61,521 nt of DNA from CAYFKJ01 sp964528595 (GCA_964528595.1 CAZGTM010000021.1:1-61521); one strand, 5' to 3'. Counted from the first letter of the stretch, positions 1 to 9,835 are shown. The notes: a model not told the origin generated them from the letters alone. Translations and numbers: made by a program.

Positions 1-2
1 TT

Positions 3-560
3 GACCTGAACCGGGCGGACCTGCGCGACGCCATCATCAGCCGGGGTGTATGCGACCTGCCGGTGGAACTGCAGTCAATCCTTAGAAACCACGCGGTCTG
101 GGTCGATTCCAACGGCCAGCGCGGCGAGCGTGCCGTCCTCAGCAACGTCAGTATCGGCAAGGCCGATCTCAGCGGCGTATACCTATCGGGTGCCGACCTT
201 CGCCGTTGCAATTGGGCCGACGCCAAACTGGCCGACGGTGTATTCGTTCTCAGTGATCTGCGCGAAGCCAACCTGCCGGGCGCCGACATGCATCGCGCTG
301 ATATGTCGGGCGCGGATCTGGGCAAGGCCAACCTGGCCGGGGCTCGATTGGACGGGGCAAAGCTCACACCGGTCGAACTTATTAACAGCGAAGGCAAACC
401 GACCGGCGAGTGGCATGTCACCAATTTGCTGGGGGCCAACCTGGGCGGCACCAATTTCCGCAACGCGGATTTGACCCGCGCCAAGATCGATGAAGCCCAG
501 GCCGGCAACGCCGAACTAAAAGGCGCCATACTGACAGGTACGCCGCTCGCTCCCAAATAG
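3..560 (+). CDS. Pentapeptide-repeat protein, 3' part (5' end outside window)
   Basis: This is the C-terminal 185 codons of a pentapeptide-repeat protein whose start lies before the window. The frame is open from base 3, and the residues before the first possible internal start (GTG at 63) already contain repeats such as DLNRADLRDA, so 63 is not the true start. A(D/N)LXX repeats are clear around codons 1-10 and 55-100 (ADLSG, ADLRR, ANLPG, ADMSG, ADLGK, ANLAG) and again near the end (ANLGG, ADLTR). A non-repeat insert with LQSILRNHAVWVDSNGQRG, common in bacterial members of this family, separates the first repeats from the rest. Such repeats fold into a right-handed quadrilateral beta-helix. 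No target or function can be read from the sequence. Confidence 0.85.
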   Translation, partial: DLNRADLRDAIISRGVCDLPVELQSILRNHAVWVDSNGQRGERAVLSNVSIGKADLSGVYLSGADLRRCNWADAKLADGVFVLSDLREANLPGADMHRADMSGADLGKANLAGARLDGAKLTPVELINSEGKPTGEWHVTNLLGANLGGTNFRNADLTRAKIDEAQAGNAELKGAILTGTPLAPK

Positions 561-566
561 AGGCGC

Positions 567-2387
567 TCAGTCCTCCCCTTCCGCTTTTTCTTCTTCTTCT
601 GTGGGCTTCGGTTCCGCCTTCGGCAGCACATGCCGTAAGTGCAGTTCCCGTAAATGACGCGGCGCCGCGTCGGCGGGTGCGCCCATCAACAGGTCTTCCG
701 CCTGCTGGTTCATCGGGAAGGCGACAACCTCGCGGATGTTGGGCTCGTCGGCCAACAGCATGACAATGCGGTCGAGGCCGGGGGCGATGCCGCCGTGGGG
801 CGGTGCGCCGAACTGTAGCGCCCTGAACATGCCGCCGAATTTTTCCTCGACGTCCGCCCGTCCGTAACCCGCCAATTGAAACGCCTTCACCATGATCTCG
901 GGATCATGGTTCCGGATGGCGCCCGAACTCAGCTCGGTGCCGTTACAGACGATGTCGTACTGATAGCCCAGAACGTCGAGCGGGTCTTTGGCGTTGAGCG
1001 CTTCTAGCCCGCCCTGCGGCATGGAGAACGGGTTGTGGCTGAAGTCCAGCTTCTTCTCGGCTTCGTCGTACTCATACATCGGATAATCGACGATCCAACA
1101 GAAACGGAAGACGTCCTTCTCCAGGAGGTCGAGATCCTCGCCGAGCTTGGTTCTGGCCAGGCCAGCGAGGGCGGCGGCCCCATCCGCTTTATCACAAGCG
1201 AAAAATACGGCGTCGCCGTCGCCCGCGCCGGTAATTTCCCTAATCCGGGCGACCCGGTCGTCATCCAGGTTTTTGGCGATCGGGCCCTTGCCGCCGCCGT
1301 TTTCGAAGATGATGTAGCCGAGCCCGGCGGCGCCCTCGCTACGGGCCCAGTCGTTCAGTTTGTCGAAGAAGCTGCGGGGCCGTTCACCGGCGCCCGGCGC
1401 GGGGATGGCGCGGACCACGGAACCGCCCTCGATGGCGCGGGCGAAGATGCCGAAACCGGAGCCCTCGAAGGCCTCGGTGACGTCGGAAATTTCGATTGGG
1501 TTGCGCAGGTCGGGCTTGTCGCTGCCGTATTTCAACATGGCCTCGGCAAAGGGAATGCGCGGGAACGGCATCGGTGTCACCGTCCGGCCGTCGGCGAACT
1601 CCTCGAAGGTACCGTGCATCACCGGCTCGATGGCGGCAAATACATCCTCCTGGGTGACGAAGGCCATTTCGACGTCGAGTTGGTAAAACTCGCCCGGCGA
1701 ACGGTCGGCCCGCGCGTCCTCGTCGCGGAAGCAGGGGGCGATCTGGAAATAACGGTCGAAGCCGGCGATCATGTAGAGCTGTTTGAACTGTTGCGGCGCC
1801 TGGGGCAGCGCATAAAACTTGCCGGGGTGCATGCGGCTGGGCACGAGGAAATCACGCGCTCCCTCGGGCGACGAGGCCGTCAGAATGGGCGTCTGGTACT
1901 CCGTGAAGCCTTGCTCGGTCATGCGCCGCCGAATGGCCGCGATGACCTCGCTACGCAGCACGATGTTGCGGTGGATGCGTTCCCGCCTGAGATCAAGGAA
2001 ACGGTAACGCAATCGGGTATCCTCCGGGTATTCCTGATCGCCGAATACCGGCATGGGCAGGTCGCCGGCTTTGGACTGCACGGCGAATTCGTCGATCCGC
2101 ACCTCAACCCGCCCGGTCGGCAGGTTGTCGTTGATGGTATCCTCTGTCCGGGCAATGACTTCACCGGTGATTGTCACGACGCTTTCCGGCCGCACCGCTT
2201 CAGCACCCTCGAACTGCGCCTCACCCACCGAGGTGACGCACTGGGTCAAACCATGATGATCGCGCAGGTCGATGAACAGTAGATTGCCGTGATCGCGCTT
2301 GCGGTGAACCCAGCCGGAGATGCGGACGGTTTCGCCGACGTCGCTTTCACGAAGTTCCGCGCAATTGTGGGTGCGATAACTATGCAT
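567..2387 (-). CDS. aspS: Aspartyl-tRNA synthetase (probably non-discriminating, Asp/Asn)
   Basis: 606 residues, the usual length for a bacterial AspRS. An N-terminal OB-fold anticodon-binding domain (about 1-105, with SGWVHRKRDHGNLLFIDLRD) is followed by the class II catalytic core (motif 2 FRDEDARADRSPGEF, motif 3 GLDRIVMLL) with the bacterial GAD insertion between them. His33 in RKRDHG occupies the place of the Leu found in the discriminating E. coli enzyme. A His there is typical of non-discriminating AspRS that also charges tRNA-Asn for later amidation by GatCAB, so that role is inferred. The C-terminus ends in an acidic EEEEKAEGED tail. The start is ATG. The gene converges on the pentapeptide-repeat gene and diverges from rnd. 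Confidence 0.97.
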   Translation of the reverse strand: MHSYRTHNCAELRESDVGETVRISGWVHRKRDHGNLLFIDLRDHHGLTQCVTSVGEAQFEGAEAVRPESVVTITGEVIARTEDTINDNLPTGRVEVRIDEFAVQSKAGDLPMPVFGDQEYPEDTRLRYRFLDLRRERIHRNIVLRSEVIAAIRRRMTEQGFTEYQTPILTASSPEGARDFLVPSRMHPGKFYALPQAPQQFKQLYMIAGFDRYFQIAPCFRDEDARADRSPGEFYQLDVEMAFVTQEDVFAAIEPVMHGTFEEFADGRTVTPMPFPRIPFAEAMLKYGSDKPDLRNPIEISDVTEAFEGSGFGIFARAIEGGSVVRAIPAPGAGERPRSFFDKLNDWARSEGAAGLGYIIFENGGGKGPIAKNLDDDRVARIREITGAGDGDAVFFACDKADGAAALAGLARTKLGEDLDLLEKDVFRFCWIVDYPMYEYDEAEKKLDFSHNPFSMPQGGLEALNAKDPLDVLGYQYDIVCNGTELSSGAIRNHDPEIMVKAFQLAGYGRADVEEKFGGMFRALQFGAPPHGGIAPGLDRIVMLLADEPNIREVVAFPMNQQAEDLLMGAPADAAPRHLRELHLRHVLPKAEPKPTEEEEKAEGED

Positions 2388-2571
2388 GGTTTCTTAAATC
2401 CGAAATATTGATGAGAAAAATTGAGAGACGGAAACACGCCTGCGTAGGCGGCGCAAAAGCACACCGAACGGCGGCGTATGTCAACAATATTACGCCGAAT
2501 CTTAAGTAAAACGTGGTTTTTCATCCATCCCGGGGGGACTTCGACGGCTATCTGGTGTATAGCAAATCGCC

Positions 2572-3726
2572 ATGACAGTTATTACCACGACCGACGCGTT
2601 GGCCGACGCTTGTAAACGACTTGCCGAAAAGCCCTTCATCACCGTCGATACCGAATTTATCCGCGAAAGCACCTTCTGGCCGCAGCTCTGTCTGTTTCAG
2701 ATGGCGAGCAAGGAAGAGGCCCTGGCCGTCGACCCTCTGGCCGACGGGATCGACCTCTCACCCCTGTTCGAATTGATGGCCGATGAAAGCACCCTCAAGG
2801 TCTTTCACGCCGGCCGCCAAGATTTGGAAATCGTCTACAACCTGTCTGGGTCCGTGCCCCATCCCCTGTTCGACACGCAGCTGGCCGCGATGGTTTGCGG
2901 CTTCGGCGATTCCGTCGGCTATGAAACCCTGGTTTCGAAGCTTTTGAAGAAGCGCCTCGATAAAGCGTCGCGCTTCACCGACTGGGCGCGGCGGCCGCTC
3001 ACCGACCGTCAACTCTCCTATGCCCTGGACGACGTCATTTATCTGCAGGATATCTATGAACGCCTGCACGACAAAATGGAGAAATCCGGGAGGGCCCACT
3101 GGCTGGATGAGGAAATGGAGGTCCTGGCCGATCCCCTGACCTACGACATCCCCATCGACCGGGCCTGGAAGCGCATCAAGGCCCGCACCACCGATCCCCG
3201 TTTCCTCGGCGTGCTGCGCGAGGTCGCCGGTTGGCGTGAAACCGAAGCCCGGACCCGCGACATGCCGCGCAACCGCATCCTGCGCGACGAGGCCCTGCTG
3301 GAGATATCGGCCCACCCGCCCAAGGGGGCGGAAGATCTCGGCCGCATGCGCTCCGTCAGCCAGGGTTTCGCCCAGAGCCGGGGCGGCAAAGCCCTCCTGG
3401 AAGCAGTGCGGCGCGGTGTCGAGATGCCGGAAGGCGACCTACCGGTTGTCGAGAAGCCCAAGCCCCTGCCCCGCGGCATCGGCCCGCTGGTGGATTTGCT
3501 AAAGGTTCTGCTGAAAATGAAGTGCGAGACGCACGACGTCGCCCAGAAGCTGGTGGCCAACGTTGCCGACCTCGAACGCATCGCGGCCGACGACAAGGCC
3601 GATGTCGCGGCCCTCAAGGGTTGGCGTTTTCATGTCTTCGGCGACGATGCCCTGCGTCTGAAGCATGGCGAACTGGCCCTGGCGGCCGACGGCAAAAAAA
3701 TTGAGATCGTCGAATTGGAAGACTAG
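2572..3726 (+). CDS. rnd: Ribonuclease D
   Basis: 384 residues with the standard RNase D layout. The N-terminal DEDD 3'-5' exonuclease domain shows VDTEF (D26, E28), the HAGRQDLEIVYN motif and the YALDDVIYL motif that carries the last metal-binding Asp. An HRDC domain (about 210-290) and a C-terminal helical region follow. The enzyme trims tRNA precursors and other structured RNAs at the 3' end. It lies divergently from aspS across a 184-base gap. I recall the aspS-rnd neighbourhood being common in alphaproteobacteria. Confidence 0.95.
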   Translation: MTVITTTDALADACKRLAEKPFITVDTEFIRESTFWPQLCLFQMASKEEALAVDPLADGIDLSPLFELMADESTLKVFHAGRQDLEIVYNLSGSVPHPLFDTQLAAMVCGFGDSVGYETLVSKLLKKRLDKASRFTDWARRPLTDRQLSYALDDVIYLQDIYERLHDKMEKSGRAHWLDEEMEVLADPLTYDIPIDRAWKRIKARTTDPRFLGVLREVAGWRETEARTRDMPRNRILRDEALLEISAHPPKGAEDLGRMRSVSQGFAQSRGGKALLEAVRRGVEMPEGDLPVVEKPKPLPRGIGPLVDLLKVLLKMKCETHDVAQKLVANVADLERIAADDKADVAALKGWRFHVFGDDALRLKHGELALAADGKKIEIVELED

Positions 3727-3754
3727 GCCGCCCGCGTCCTGATACGATGACGCC

Positions 3755-5185
3755 ATGCCTACTCAGAGCATCCAACGCCGATCGTTCTTAATAGGTGCGG
3801 GAGCCAGCGCTGTTGCCGCGTCCTCTTTGGCCAAATCACTCGCCAACTCCAAACCGGGCGACGCCCTTGTCGCGAAACCGGGAAACGTCGCGTTTTTCGA
3901 CGCCGATGGACCGAGCACGGAAATTTGGTCCTATGGCGGGGGCATCCCGGGACCGGTTCTCAGGGCCAAACAAGGCGAGCGGTTGCGCGTTTCGCTGCGC
4001 AACGAATTGCCTGAGGCAACCACGGTTCACTGGCATGGCCTTAGAATCGACAACGCCATGGACGGCGTGCCGTTTCTCACGCAGGCGCCGGTCGTGCCGG
4101 GTGATTCGTTTACCTATGAATTCTCGGCGAACGATGCCGGAACTTACTGGTATCACCCCCACGTCAACAGCGCCGAACAAGTCGGCCGCGGCCTTTCCGG
4201 TGCACTCATCGTCGAAGAAGCGGACGCGCCGGATGTCGACCGGGACGTGATCTGGGTACTGGACGATTGGCGGCTGCAGAAGGATGGCCTGATCGCACCG
4301 TTCGGCGATCTTCACGATGCGGCGCACGCTGGGCGTCTCGGCAATGTCGCCACGGTCAACGGCAAATCGGACGTCATATTTCGTCCGCGCAGCGGCGAGC
4401 GTATTCGTCTCCGGCTGATAAATGCCGCAAACGCCCGCGTCTTCGGACTGGACTTCGAAGGCCACGATCCCATGCTGCTTGCTGTCGACGGACACCCTGT
4501 CACCCCGGCAAGCACGGGATCAATCCCGGTCGCCATCCCGCCGGGCGGACGCGTCGATCTCTTGCTCGATTTGATGGCTAAGCCCGGCGAAAAATTTCGG
4601 ATCGTCGACCGATATTACCCGCGCAACGCCTACGTTTTTGGCGATATCCACTACTCGGCAGCGGATCCCATCCGCACAACACCGCGAAAAATTCCGACCT
4701 CCATCGGCGAAAATCCGGTCGCCAAGCCAAATTTCACCGGCGCGGAAAGCTTCGAAATGGTCTTCCAAGGGGGCGCAATGGGGGGACTGAGAGAGGCGAA
4801 ATACAAGGGCAAATCCACCAGTTTGCGGGAACTTGCCGGCATGGGGATGGTATGGGCCGTCAACGGGGCGGTCATCCCGCCCATGACAAAGGACGATGTC
4901 GGCACGCCGATGCTCAATTTAAAACTGGGAACCAGCTACATCCTGCGCTGGCGGAATAATACGGCTTTTGACCACCCCATCCATATGCACGGCCATTCCT
5001 TCCACGTCATCTCACGCAACGGCCGCAAGCTCACGGCGCCGCGCATCATGGATACGGTATTGATCCGGCCAGAAGAATTTGTCGACATCGCCTTCGTAGC
5101 TGATAACCCGGGCGATTGGGCGCTGCATTGCCATGTGCTGGAGCATGCGCAGGCAGGAATGATGGGGTACGTCAGGGTCGAATAG
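3755..5185 (+). CDS. Tat-exported multicopper oxidase (laccase/SufI-like)
   Basis: 476 residues. The N-terminus is a twin-arginine signal (R8-R9 in RRSFLIG, then an Ala/Ser-rich hydrophobic stretch), so a folded, copper-loaded periplasmic enzyme is expected. Three cupredoxin domains are present with all four copper motifs: HWHG, YHPHV, HPIHMHG and the C-terminal HCHVLEHAQAGMMG, which supplies the type-1 ligands and an axial Met. The complete set argues for an active oxidase rather than a SufI-type protein that has lost copper. The physiological substrate cannot be told; phenolics, Cu(I) and Mn(II) are all possible. The gene follows rnd by 28 bases and precedes a DUF1194 gene. Confidence 0.9.
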   Translation: MPTQSIQRRSFLIGAGASAVAASSLAKSLANSKPGDALVAKPGNVAFFDADGPSTEIWSYGGGIPGPVLRAKQGERLRVSLRNELPEATTVHWHGLRIDNAMDGVPFLTQAPVVPGDSFTYEFSANDAGTYWYHPHVNSAEQVGRGLSGALIVEEADAPDVDRDVIWVLDDWRLQKDGLIAPFGDLHDAAHAGRLGNVATVNGKSDVIFRPRSGERIRLRLINAANARVFGLDFEGHDPMLLAVDGHPVTPASTGSIPVAIPPGGRVDLLLDLMAKPGEKFRIVDRYYPRNAYVFGDIHYSAADPIRTTPRKIPTSIGENPVAKPNFTGAESFEMVFQGGAMGGLREAKYKGKSTSLRELAGMGMVWAVNGAVIPPMTKDDVGTPMLNLKLGTSYILRWRNNTAFDHPIHMHGHSFHVISRNGRKLTAPRIMDTVLIRPEEFVDIAFVADNPGDWALHCHVLEHAQAGMMGYVRVE

Positions 5186-5264
5186 CATTGGCGAATACTG
5201 GCTTTTTCCGCTAACGGCCCTATTATTCTAAGTTCCTGTATAGGCGGGATATTGGAGGAAAAAG

Positions 5265-6023
5265 ATGCGTATGCTTCTTGTTTTGCTCTTCATCCTTTTG
5301 CCGGGTACGGCGTTCGCGGAAGCTGGGAAGCCGGTCGATGTCGCCATTGTGGTCTCCTATGACCGATCCGAGTCGATTGACCGGGAAGAGGCGTCCGCCC
5401 AGATCACGGGGTTGATCTACACATTGCGGCACCCCCGTTTTCATGCGGTCATCTCGGGCGGTTATTACAAGCGCATCGCCCTTTCGGTACTCGCCTGGTC
5501 GAGCTTTGCCCGCCACGAGCTGATCCTGCCCTGGATGCAAATCGGCACTGCCGAGCAGGCCTGGACAGCGGCTCTGTGGCTCGAGAAATTCCTCAGTCGC
5601 CCCGACCAGATCAAACACGGCAAGCAAACCGATGTCGCCTATGGCATCAAGATGGCGGCGGAACAGATGCATGCCCTGCCCTGGCAAGCCAGCAAGTTGG
5701 TCATCAACATGGTTGGCGATGGAATATCCAACATCGGCCGTGTCGCCTCGATCGCTCGCGATGAAGCCCTGGCCAGCCATATCACCGTCAATGGCCTGAT
5801 CATGGCGCAGGGCGACGGCGTCCGGGTTCTGTCGCGATATTATCGCAACGAGGTCATCGGCGGACCCACCTCCTTCCTGCAGTTGAGCATCAACAACCGG
5901 GATTTTGCCGAGGCAATGCTGAGAAAAATGACGTTCGAGATGGCGCGGTTGCGCTCGCCCGGACACGGTCACAACATGGCCGTACATTCGAGCCCAGCGG
6001 AAGGCCTTGAAAAAGGCGGGTGA
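5265..6023 (+). CDS. DUF1194 family protein (secreted von Willebrand A-like)
   Basis: 252 residues. A cleavable signal peptide (about 1-18, ending AFA) precedes a DUF1194 domain, a von Willebrand factor A-like fold. DRSESID near residue 30 matches the metal-binding DxSxS MIDAS pattern, and VGDGISN is the later conserved acidic loop. The start is well supported by GGAGG at about 5254. The protein should be periplasmic or secreted; the family has no established biochemical role. It lies 79 bases after the multicopper oxidase on the same strand and converges on ppx, with a small GGACG/CGTCC hairpin at 6031-6043 between the two genes. Confidence 0.85.
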   Translation: MRMLLVLLFILLPGTAFAEAGKPVDVAIVVSYDRSESIDREEASAQITGLIYTLRHPRFHAVISGGYYKRIALSVLAWSSFARHELILPWMQIGTAEQAWTAALWLEKFLSRPDQIKHGKQTDVAYGIKMAAEQMHALPWQASKLVINMVGDGISNIGRVASIARDEALASHITVNGLIMAQGDGVRVLSRYYRNEVIGGPTSFLQLSINNRDFAEAMLRKMTFEMARLRSPGHGHNMAVHSSPAEGLEKGG

Positions 6024-6046
6024 TCGGCTAGGACGAAACGTCCAAT

Positions 6047-7564
6047 TTATTCGGCACTTTCCAACCGCACCGCACGTCCCAGCGCCTCGCCTAGCATGGT
6101 CAGGCGTTTTGCCACCGAAGCGCCGATCAGGCCGGCGTCTTCGTTCGGCAAGGTCAGGACCAGCGGCCCGTTTTCGAGATTTAGGCGGCTGCGGCCGACG
6201 ATGCCCATGGTCCCGCCCGAAAGCACGTGACCCAGGCGCAACGCGAGGCCGATCACGGTGGCGCGTTCGAGATCGAACTCATCGACCAGACTGCGGGCCG
6301 GGGCTGCGGTATCCCCTTCATTGTGGCCGGCATAGCGGGCATGAACGGCAAGCGCCAGAACCGCCCGTTCGCGGTGGTTGATGCCGGTAAAGGGTGCAAA
6401 CAATATTCGTCCGAAGGCCTGCAGCGCGCGATAGTCGGGATGAGCCCGCCAGGCGGTGTCCCCCAGGGCGCAAGCGGCGAGCCGCAGCCTTGCCTCGGCC
6501 CGTGATTCGCCGGGAAAAAGCGGCGCCATCCACTCGAAGAGCTCCTGGCCGTGTTCGTCGAAGCGACCCTCCATGCGGGCAAAATCCCGACTGGCGGCGA
6601 TTAGTGGATCAAGCTGGCTTTCGGCTTCGTCCAAATTGTCGAAGACAAGCCCCTCGCGCAGTCCACCGGCCGAAAACACAACCCGCTCGGGACGCACAAA
6701 ATTGAGAATTCGCGCCAGCACCAGCGATGCCAGCGGCAGGTAGGGTCGGCGTTTGGCATTGATGCCGATCAGGCGGTCGAGCGAATCATGACTCAACCTC
6801 GCAATGACGTTGGCAAAATCCTCCACCTCGGACCGTGGCAGGTCGTAATGGTGGACGATCTGCAGCGGATAATTGGTTTGCGCCTGGTGAATTTTAGCCA
6901 GTCCCCGCCAGGCGCCTCCGACGGCGTAAAATGTCTGCCCCTGCGCCTGCTGCATCCAGGCGGCCCGTTGAATGGTTTCGTCGACCCTGGCGGCATAGGC
7001 CGGGCCCGATTTTTCACCTTCCGCCAACAACCGCAAAGGCCCCAGAGGCAGCGTAATGCCTTCCCCGATGCCGCCCTGCTCGAGCCCGACGATCTCCAGG
7101 CTGCCGCCGCCCAGATCGCCCATCAGACCCTCGGCCATGGGAATTGCCGAGGTCACGCCGAGACAGGAAAGCCGGGCTTCCTCGCGGCCGTCCAGGATGT
7201 GGACGCCGACGCCCGTACGCCGCTTGACCTCTTCGGCCAAAGCCATGCCGTTTTCGGCTTCACGCACGGCAGCGGTGGCGACGATCTCCGGATCGCCCGC
7301 TCCCATGGCCCGCGACAGCGAAACGAAACGCTGGATGGCGCCGAGCGCCGATGAGACCGCTTCGTCGTCGAGCCGTCCGGTGGCCGCTAGGTTGCGTCCC
7401 AGACCGCACAGTTCGCGCTCGTTGAAGATCGGCGCCGGGCAACGGATACGGCCTTCGAAAACCACAAGCCGCACCGAATTGGAACCGACATCGACGACCG
7501 CAAACGGCTTTCTTTCACCGTTTGGCAAAGGGTCGGCGGCGCCGCTCATTTCGGGATGGGACAA
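6047..7564 (-). CDS. ppx: Exopolyphosphatase / pppGpp phosphohydrolase (Ppx/GppA family)
   Basis: 505 residues of the ASKHA fold. The first phosphate loop is VVDVGSNSVRLVVFEGR and the second is GDLGGGSLEIV. The C-terminal half is the helical HD-like domain found in long Ppx proteins. The family releases terminal phosphate from polyphosphate or converts pppGpp to ppGpp, and sequence alone does not separate the two. It starts 9 bases after the ppk stop on the same strand, so polyphosphate synthesis and breakdown are encoded in one transcript. Confidence 0.93.
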   Translation of the reverse strand: MSHPEMSGAADPLPNGERKPFAVVDVGSNSVRLVVFEGRIRCPAPIFNERELCGLGRNLAATGRLDDEAVSSALGAIQRFVSLSRAMGAGDPEIVATAAVREAENGMALAEEVKRRTGVGVHILDGREEARLSCLGVTSAIPMAEGLMGDLGGGSLEIVGLEQGGIGEGITLPLGPLRLLAEGEKSGPAYAARVDETIQRAAWMQQAQGQTFYAVGGAWRGLAKIHQAQTNYPLQIVHHYDLPRSEVEDFANVIARLSHDSLDRLIGINAKRRPYLPLASLVLARILNFVRPERVVFSAGGLREGLVFDNLDEAESQLDPLIAASRDFARMEGRFDEHGQELFEWMAPLFPGESRAEARLRLAACALGDTAWRAHPDYRALQAFGRILFAPFTGINHRERAVLALAVHARYAGHNEGDTAAPARSLVDEFDLERATVIGLALRLGHVLSGGTMGIVGRSRLNLENGPLVLTLPNEDAGLIGASVAKRLTMLGEALGRAVRLESAE

Positions 7565-7573
7565 CGTTGCAAA

Positions 7574-9739
7574 CTAGTCATTGTCGAGGACAAGCCTGGG
7601 GCTCGGCGCGGATTTTCTCAGGGCCTTGCCACGCCCCGAAAGGCTCGGGTTGGTCATGAAGTATGTGTGTGCGCTGAAGGCTTCTTCGCCGATCTCGACG
7701 CGGGCGTACTTGCCGTCGGAATCAAGGTTCCAGCTTTGGGTTTCGTCCTTCAGGTTGGCCACCATGATCTGGTTCATGACCTGTTCGTGCACCGTCGGAT
7801 TTTCGATCGGGGCCATAAGTTCGACGCGGCCTTCGAAATTACGCGGCATCCAGTCTGCGGAGGATATGAAGACCTTGGCATCGGGAGACGGCAAACCGTG
7901 GCCGTCGCCGAAGCACATGATGCGGGCATGTTCCAGGAAGCGGCCGATGATGCTCTTGACGCGGATGTTATCCGACAGGCCGGATACGCCGGGACGCAGA
8001 CAGCAGATGCCGCGCACCACCAGATCGATCTGCACGCCGGCCTGGCTGGCGGCGTAAAGCGCATCGATCGTTTCGCCGTCGACCAGGGAATTCAATTTGG
8101 CCCAAATGGCGGCCGGCCGCCCTGCCTCGGCGTGTTCGATCTCCCGCTCGATTAGGTTGGTCAGCGATTCGCGCAGGCCGACTGGCGAAATCACCAGCTT
8201 TTCCAGCTTCGCCGGCGGTGCATTGCCGGTCATGTAGTTGAAGATCGCTGCGGCGTCGCGGCCGATTTCGGGATCGGTGGTGAAGTACGAGAGATCCGTA
8301 TACACCCGCGCCGTGATCGGATGGTAGTTGCCGGTGCCGAGGTGAACGTAGGAACGCAGGCCGATTTTTTCCTGGCGCACCACCAGCGACACCTTGGCGT
8401 GGGTTTTCAACGCGACGAAGCCGTAGACCACCTGGACGCCGGCGCGCTCCAAATCACGCGCCCACTTGATGTTGGCTTCCTCGTCGAAGCGGGCTTTCAG
8501 TTCGATCATGGCGGTCACCGACTTGCCGGATTCCGCCGCTTCGATCAGGACTTTGACGATCGGCGAGTTGTCGCTGGTGCGGTAAAGGGTCTGCTTAATC
8601 GCCACCACCTTGGGATCGGCGGCGGCCTGCTGCAGGAAGCGCACGACGACGTCAAAACTTTCGTAGGGATGATGGACGATGAAGTCCTTTTCCCGAATCG
8701 CTTTGAAACAATCGCCGGAGCTTTCCTGAATGCGTTCAGGATAACGCGGGTTGAACGGCGTGAACTGAAGGTCGCGGCGATCCCGGATAATCAGCTGGTC
8801 GGTATCGGCCAAACCGAGAATGCCGTCGACGATGGTCACGGCGTCGTCCGGCACGCCAAGCTCGGTAATCACGAAGCGGCGCAGATGTTCCGGCATGGCG
8901 GCGTTGATCTTCAAGCGGATAACCATGCCGCGGCGCCGGCGTTTGACGGCCGTTTCGTAATAGCGGACGAGATCCTCGGCCTCTTCCTCGATCTGGATAT
9001 CCGAATCGCGCAACAGGCGGAACTCCCCTTTGCCGGTCACGTCGTAACCCGGGAAAAGGCGTTCGATAAACAACGCCACCATGTTTTCCAACGAGAGATA
9101 ACGGGAATTTGCGCCGGGCAGCCGGACGAAGCGGTCCAGCCTGTGCGGCAACGGCACCAGGGCGTTCATGGAGTTTCCGTCGGCCTGGCGGCGCAATTCG
9201 AGGACCAGCGCGAAACCCAGGTTGGGAATGAACGGAAAGGGATGGGCCGGGTCGACCGCGATCGGCGTCAACAGGGGGAAGACCTGTTCGAGGAAATAGT
9301 CCTCGACGAAATCCCGTTCCCCGTCATCGAGCTGGTCGCCCTCGAGCACGGTGATGTCGGCATCGCCAAGCAGGCGCCGCAGCGTGTCCCAGGTCGACTG
9401 TTGCCCGGCCATCAGCGCGCCGGCGCGTTCGTTGATGTGGTCCAACTGCTGTTGCGGCGTTAGCCCGTCCTGGCTGATGTCCTCGACGCGGGCGGCGATC
9501 TGCCCGCGAATGCCGGCCACGCGAACGGTGTAGAACTCGTCCAGGTTCTCCGCCGAAATCGACAGGAAGCGCAGGCGTTCCAGAATGGGATGGTCGGGAT
9601 TGTCCGCTTCCTCCAGCACGCGCTCATTAAACGCCAGCCAGGAAAGCTCCCGATTGAAGAAACGTTCGCTGGACCGGGCAATGTCGGGGGCGCTACCGCC
9701 CTGGGCAGCCGCAGCAATTTGAGGATCGGCCTCGGTCAT
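7574..9739 (-). CDS. ppk: Polyphosphate kinase 1
   Basis: 721 residues, full length for PPK1. The N and head domains (FFNRELSWLAFNERVLEEA) are followed by two phospholipase D-like catalytic domains. His447 in LKTHAKVSL is the expected autophosphorylated His. IKQTLYRTSDNSPIV, MIELKARFDEEANI and SSADWMPRNFEGR are further family signatures. The enzyme reversibly transfers the ATP gamma-phosphate onto polyphosphate. ppk is the first gene of a ppk-ppx unit and is divergent from sixA across 96 bases, in which I see no convincing Pho box. Confidence 0.97.
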   Translation of the reverse strand: MTEADPQIAAAAQGGSAPDIARSSERFFNRELSWLAFNERVLEEADNPDHPILERLRFLSISAENLDEFYTVRVAGIRGQIAARVEDISQDGLTPQQQLDHINERAGALMAGQQSTWDTLRRLLGDADITVLEGDQLDDGERDFVEDYFLEQVFPLLTPIAVDPAHPFPFIPNLGFALVLELRRQADGNSMNALVPLPHRLDRFVRLPGANSRYLSLENMVALFIERLFPGYDVTGKGEFRLLRDSDIQIEEEAEDLVRYYETAVKRRRRGMVIRLKINAAMPEHLRRFVITELGVPDDAVTIVDGILGLADTDQLIIRDRRDLQFTPFNPRYPERIQESSGDCFKAIREKDFIVHHPYESFDVVVRFLQQAAADPKVVAIKQTLYRTSDNSPIVKVLIEAAESGKSVTAMIELKARFDEEANIKWARDLERAGVQVVYGFVALKTHAKVSLVVRQEKIGLRSYVHLGTGNYHPITARVYTDLSYFTTDPEIGRDAAAIFNYMTGNAPPAKLEKLVISPVGLRESLTNLIEREIEHAEAGRPAAIWAKLNSLVDGETIDALYAASQAGVQIDLVVRGICCLRPGVSGLSDNIRVKSIIGRFLEHARIMCFGDGHGLPSPDAKVFISSADWMPRNFEGRVELMAPIENPTVHEQVMNQIMVANLKDETQSWNLDSDGKYARVEIGEEAFSAHTYFMTNPSLSGRGKALRKSAPSPRLVLDND

Positions 9740-9835
9740 CTCGCTAGTCCGTGGTGGTGCGCAAAGCGCATTGATTTCGTTGATTTATATCACGTTTACG
9801 ACGAATTTATGAACGACCCGTTAGTTTGTTGAACG

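Noticed and set aside
1035..2282. 415-codon plus-strand frame opposite aspS
   Set aside because: It lies fully antisense to a clear AspRS, and its translation has no recognisable domain. Long antisense frames are expected in GC-rich coding sequence.
6031..6043. GGACG/CGTCC hairpin between the DUF1194 gene and ppx as a terminator
   Set aside because: The stem is only 5 bp and the T content after it is low, so it is mentioned with the gene but not called.
9740..9835. Pho box or stress promoter between ppk and sixA
   Set aside because: No direct CTGTCAT-type repeats or convincing promoter pair could be read there.
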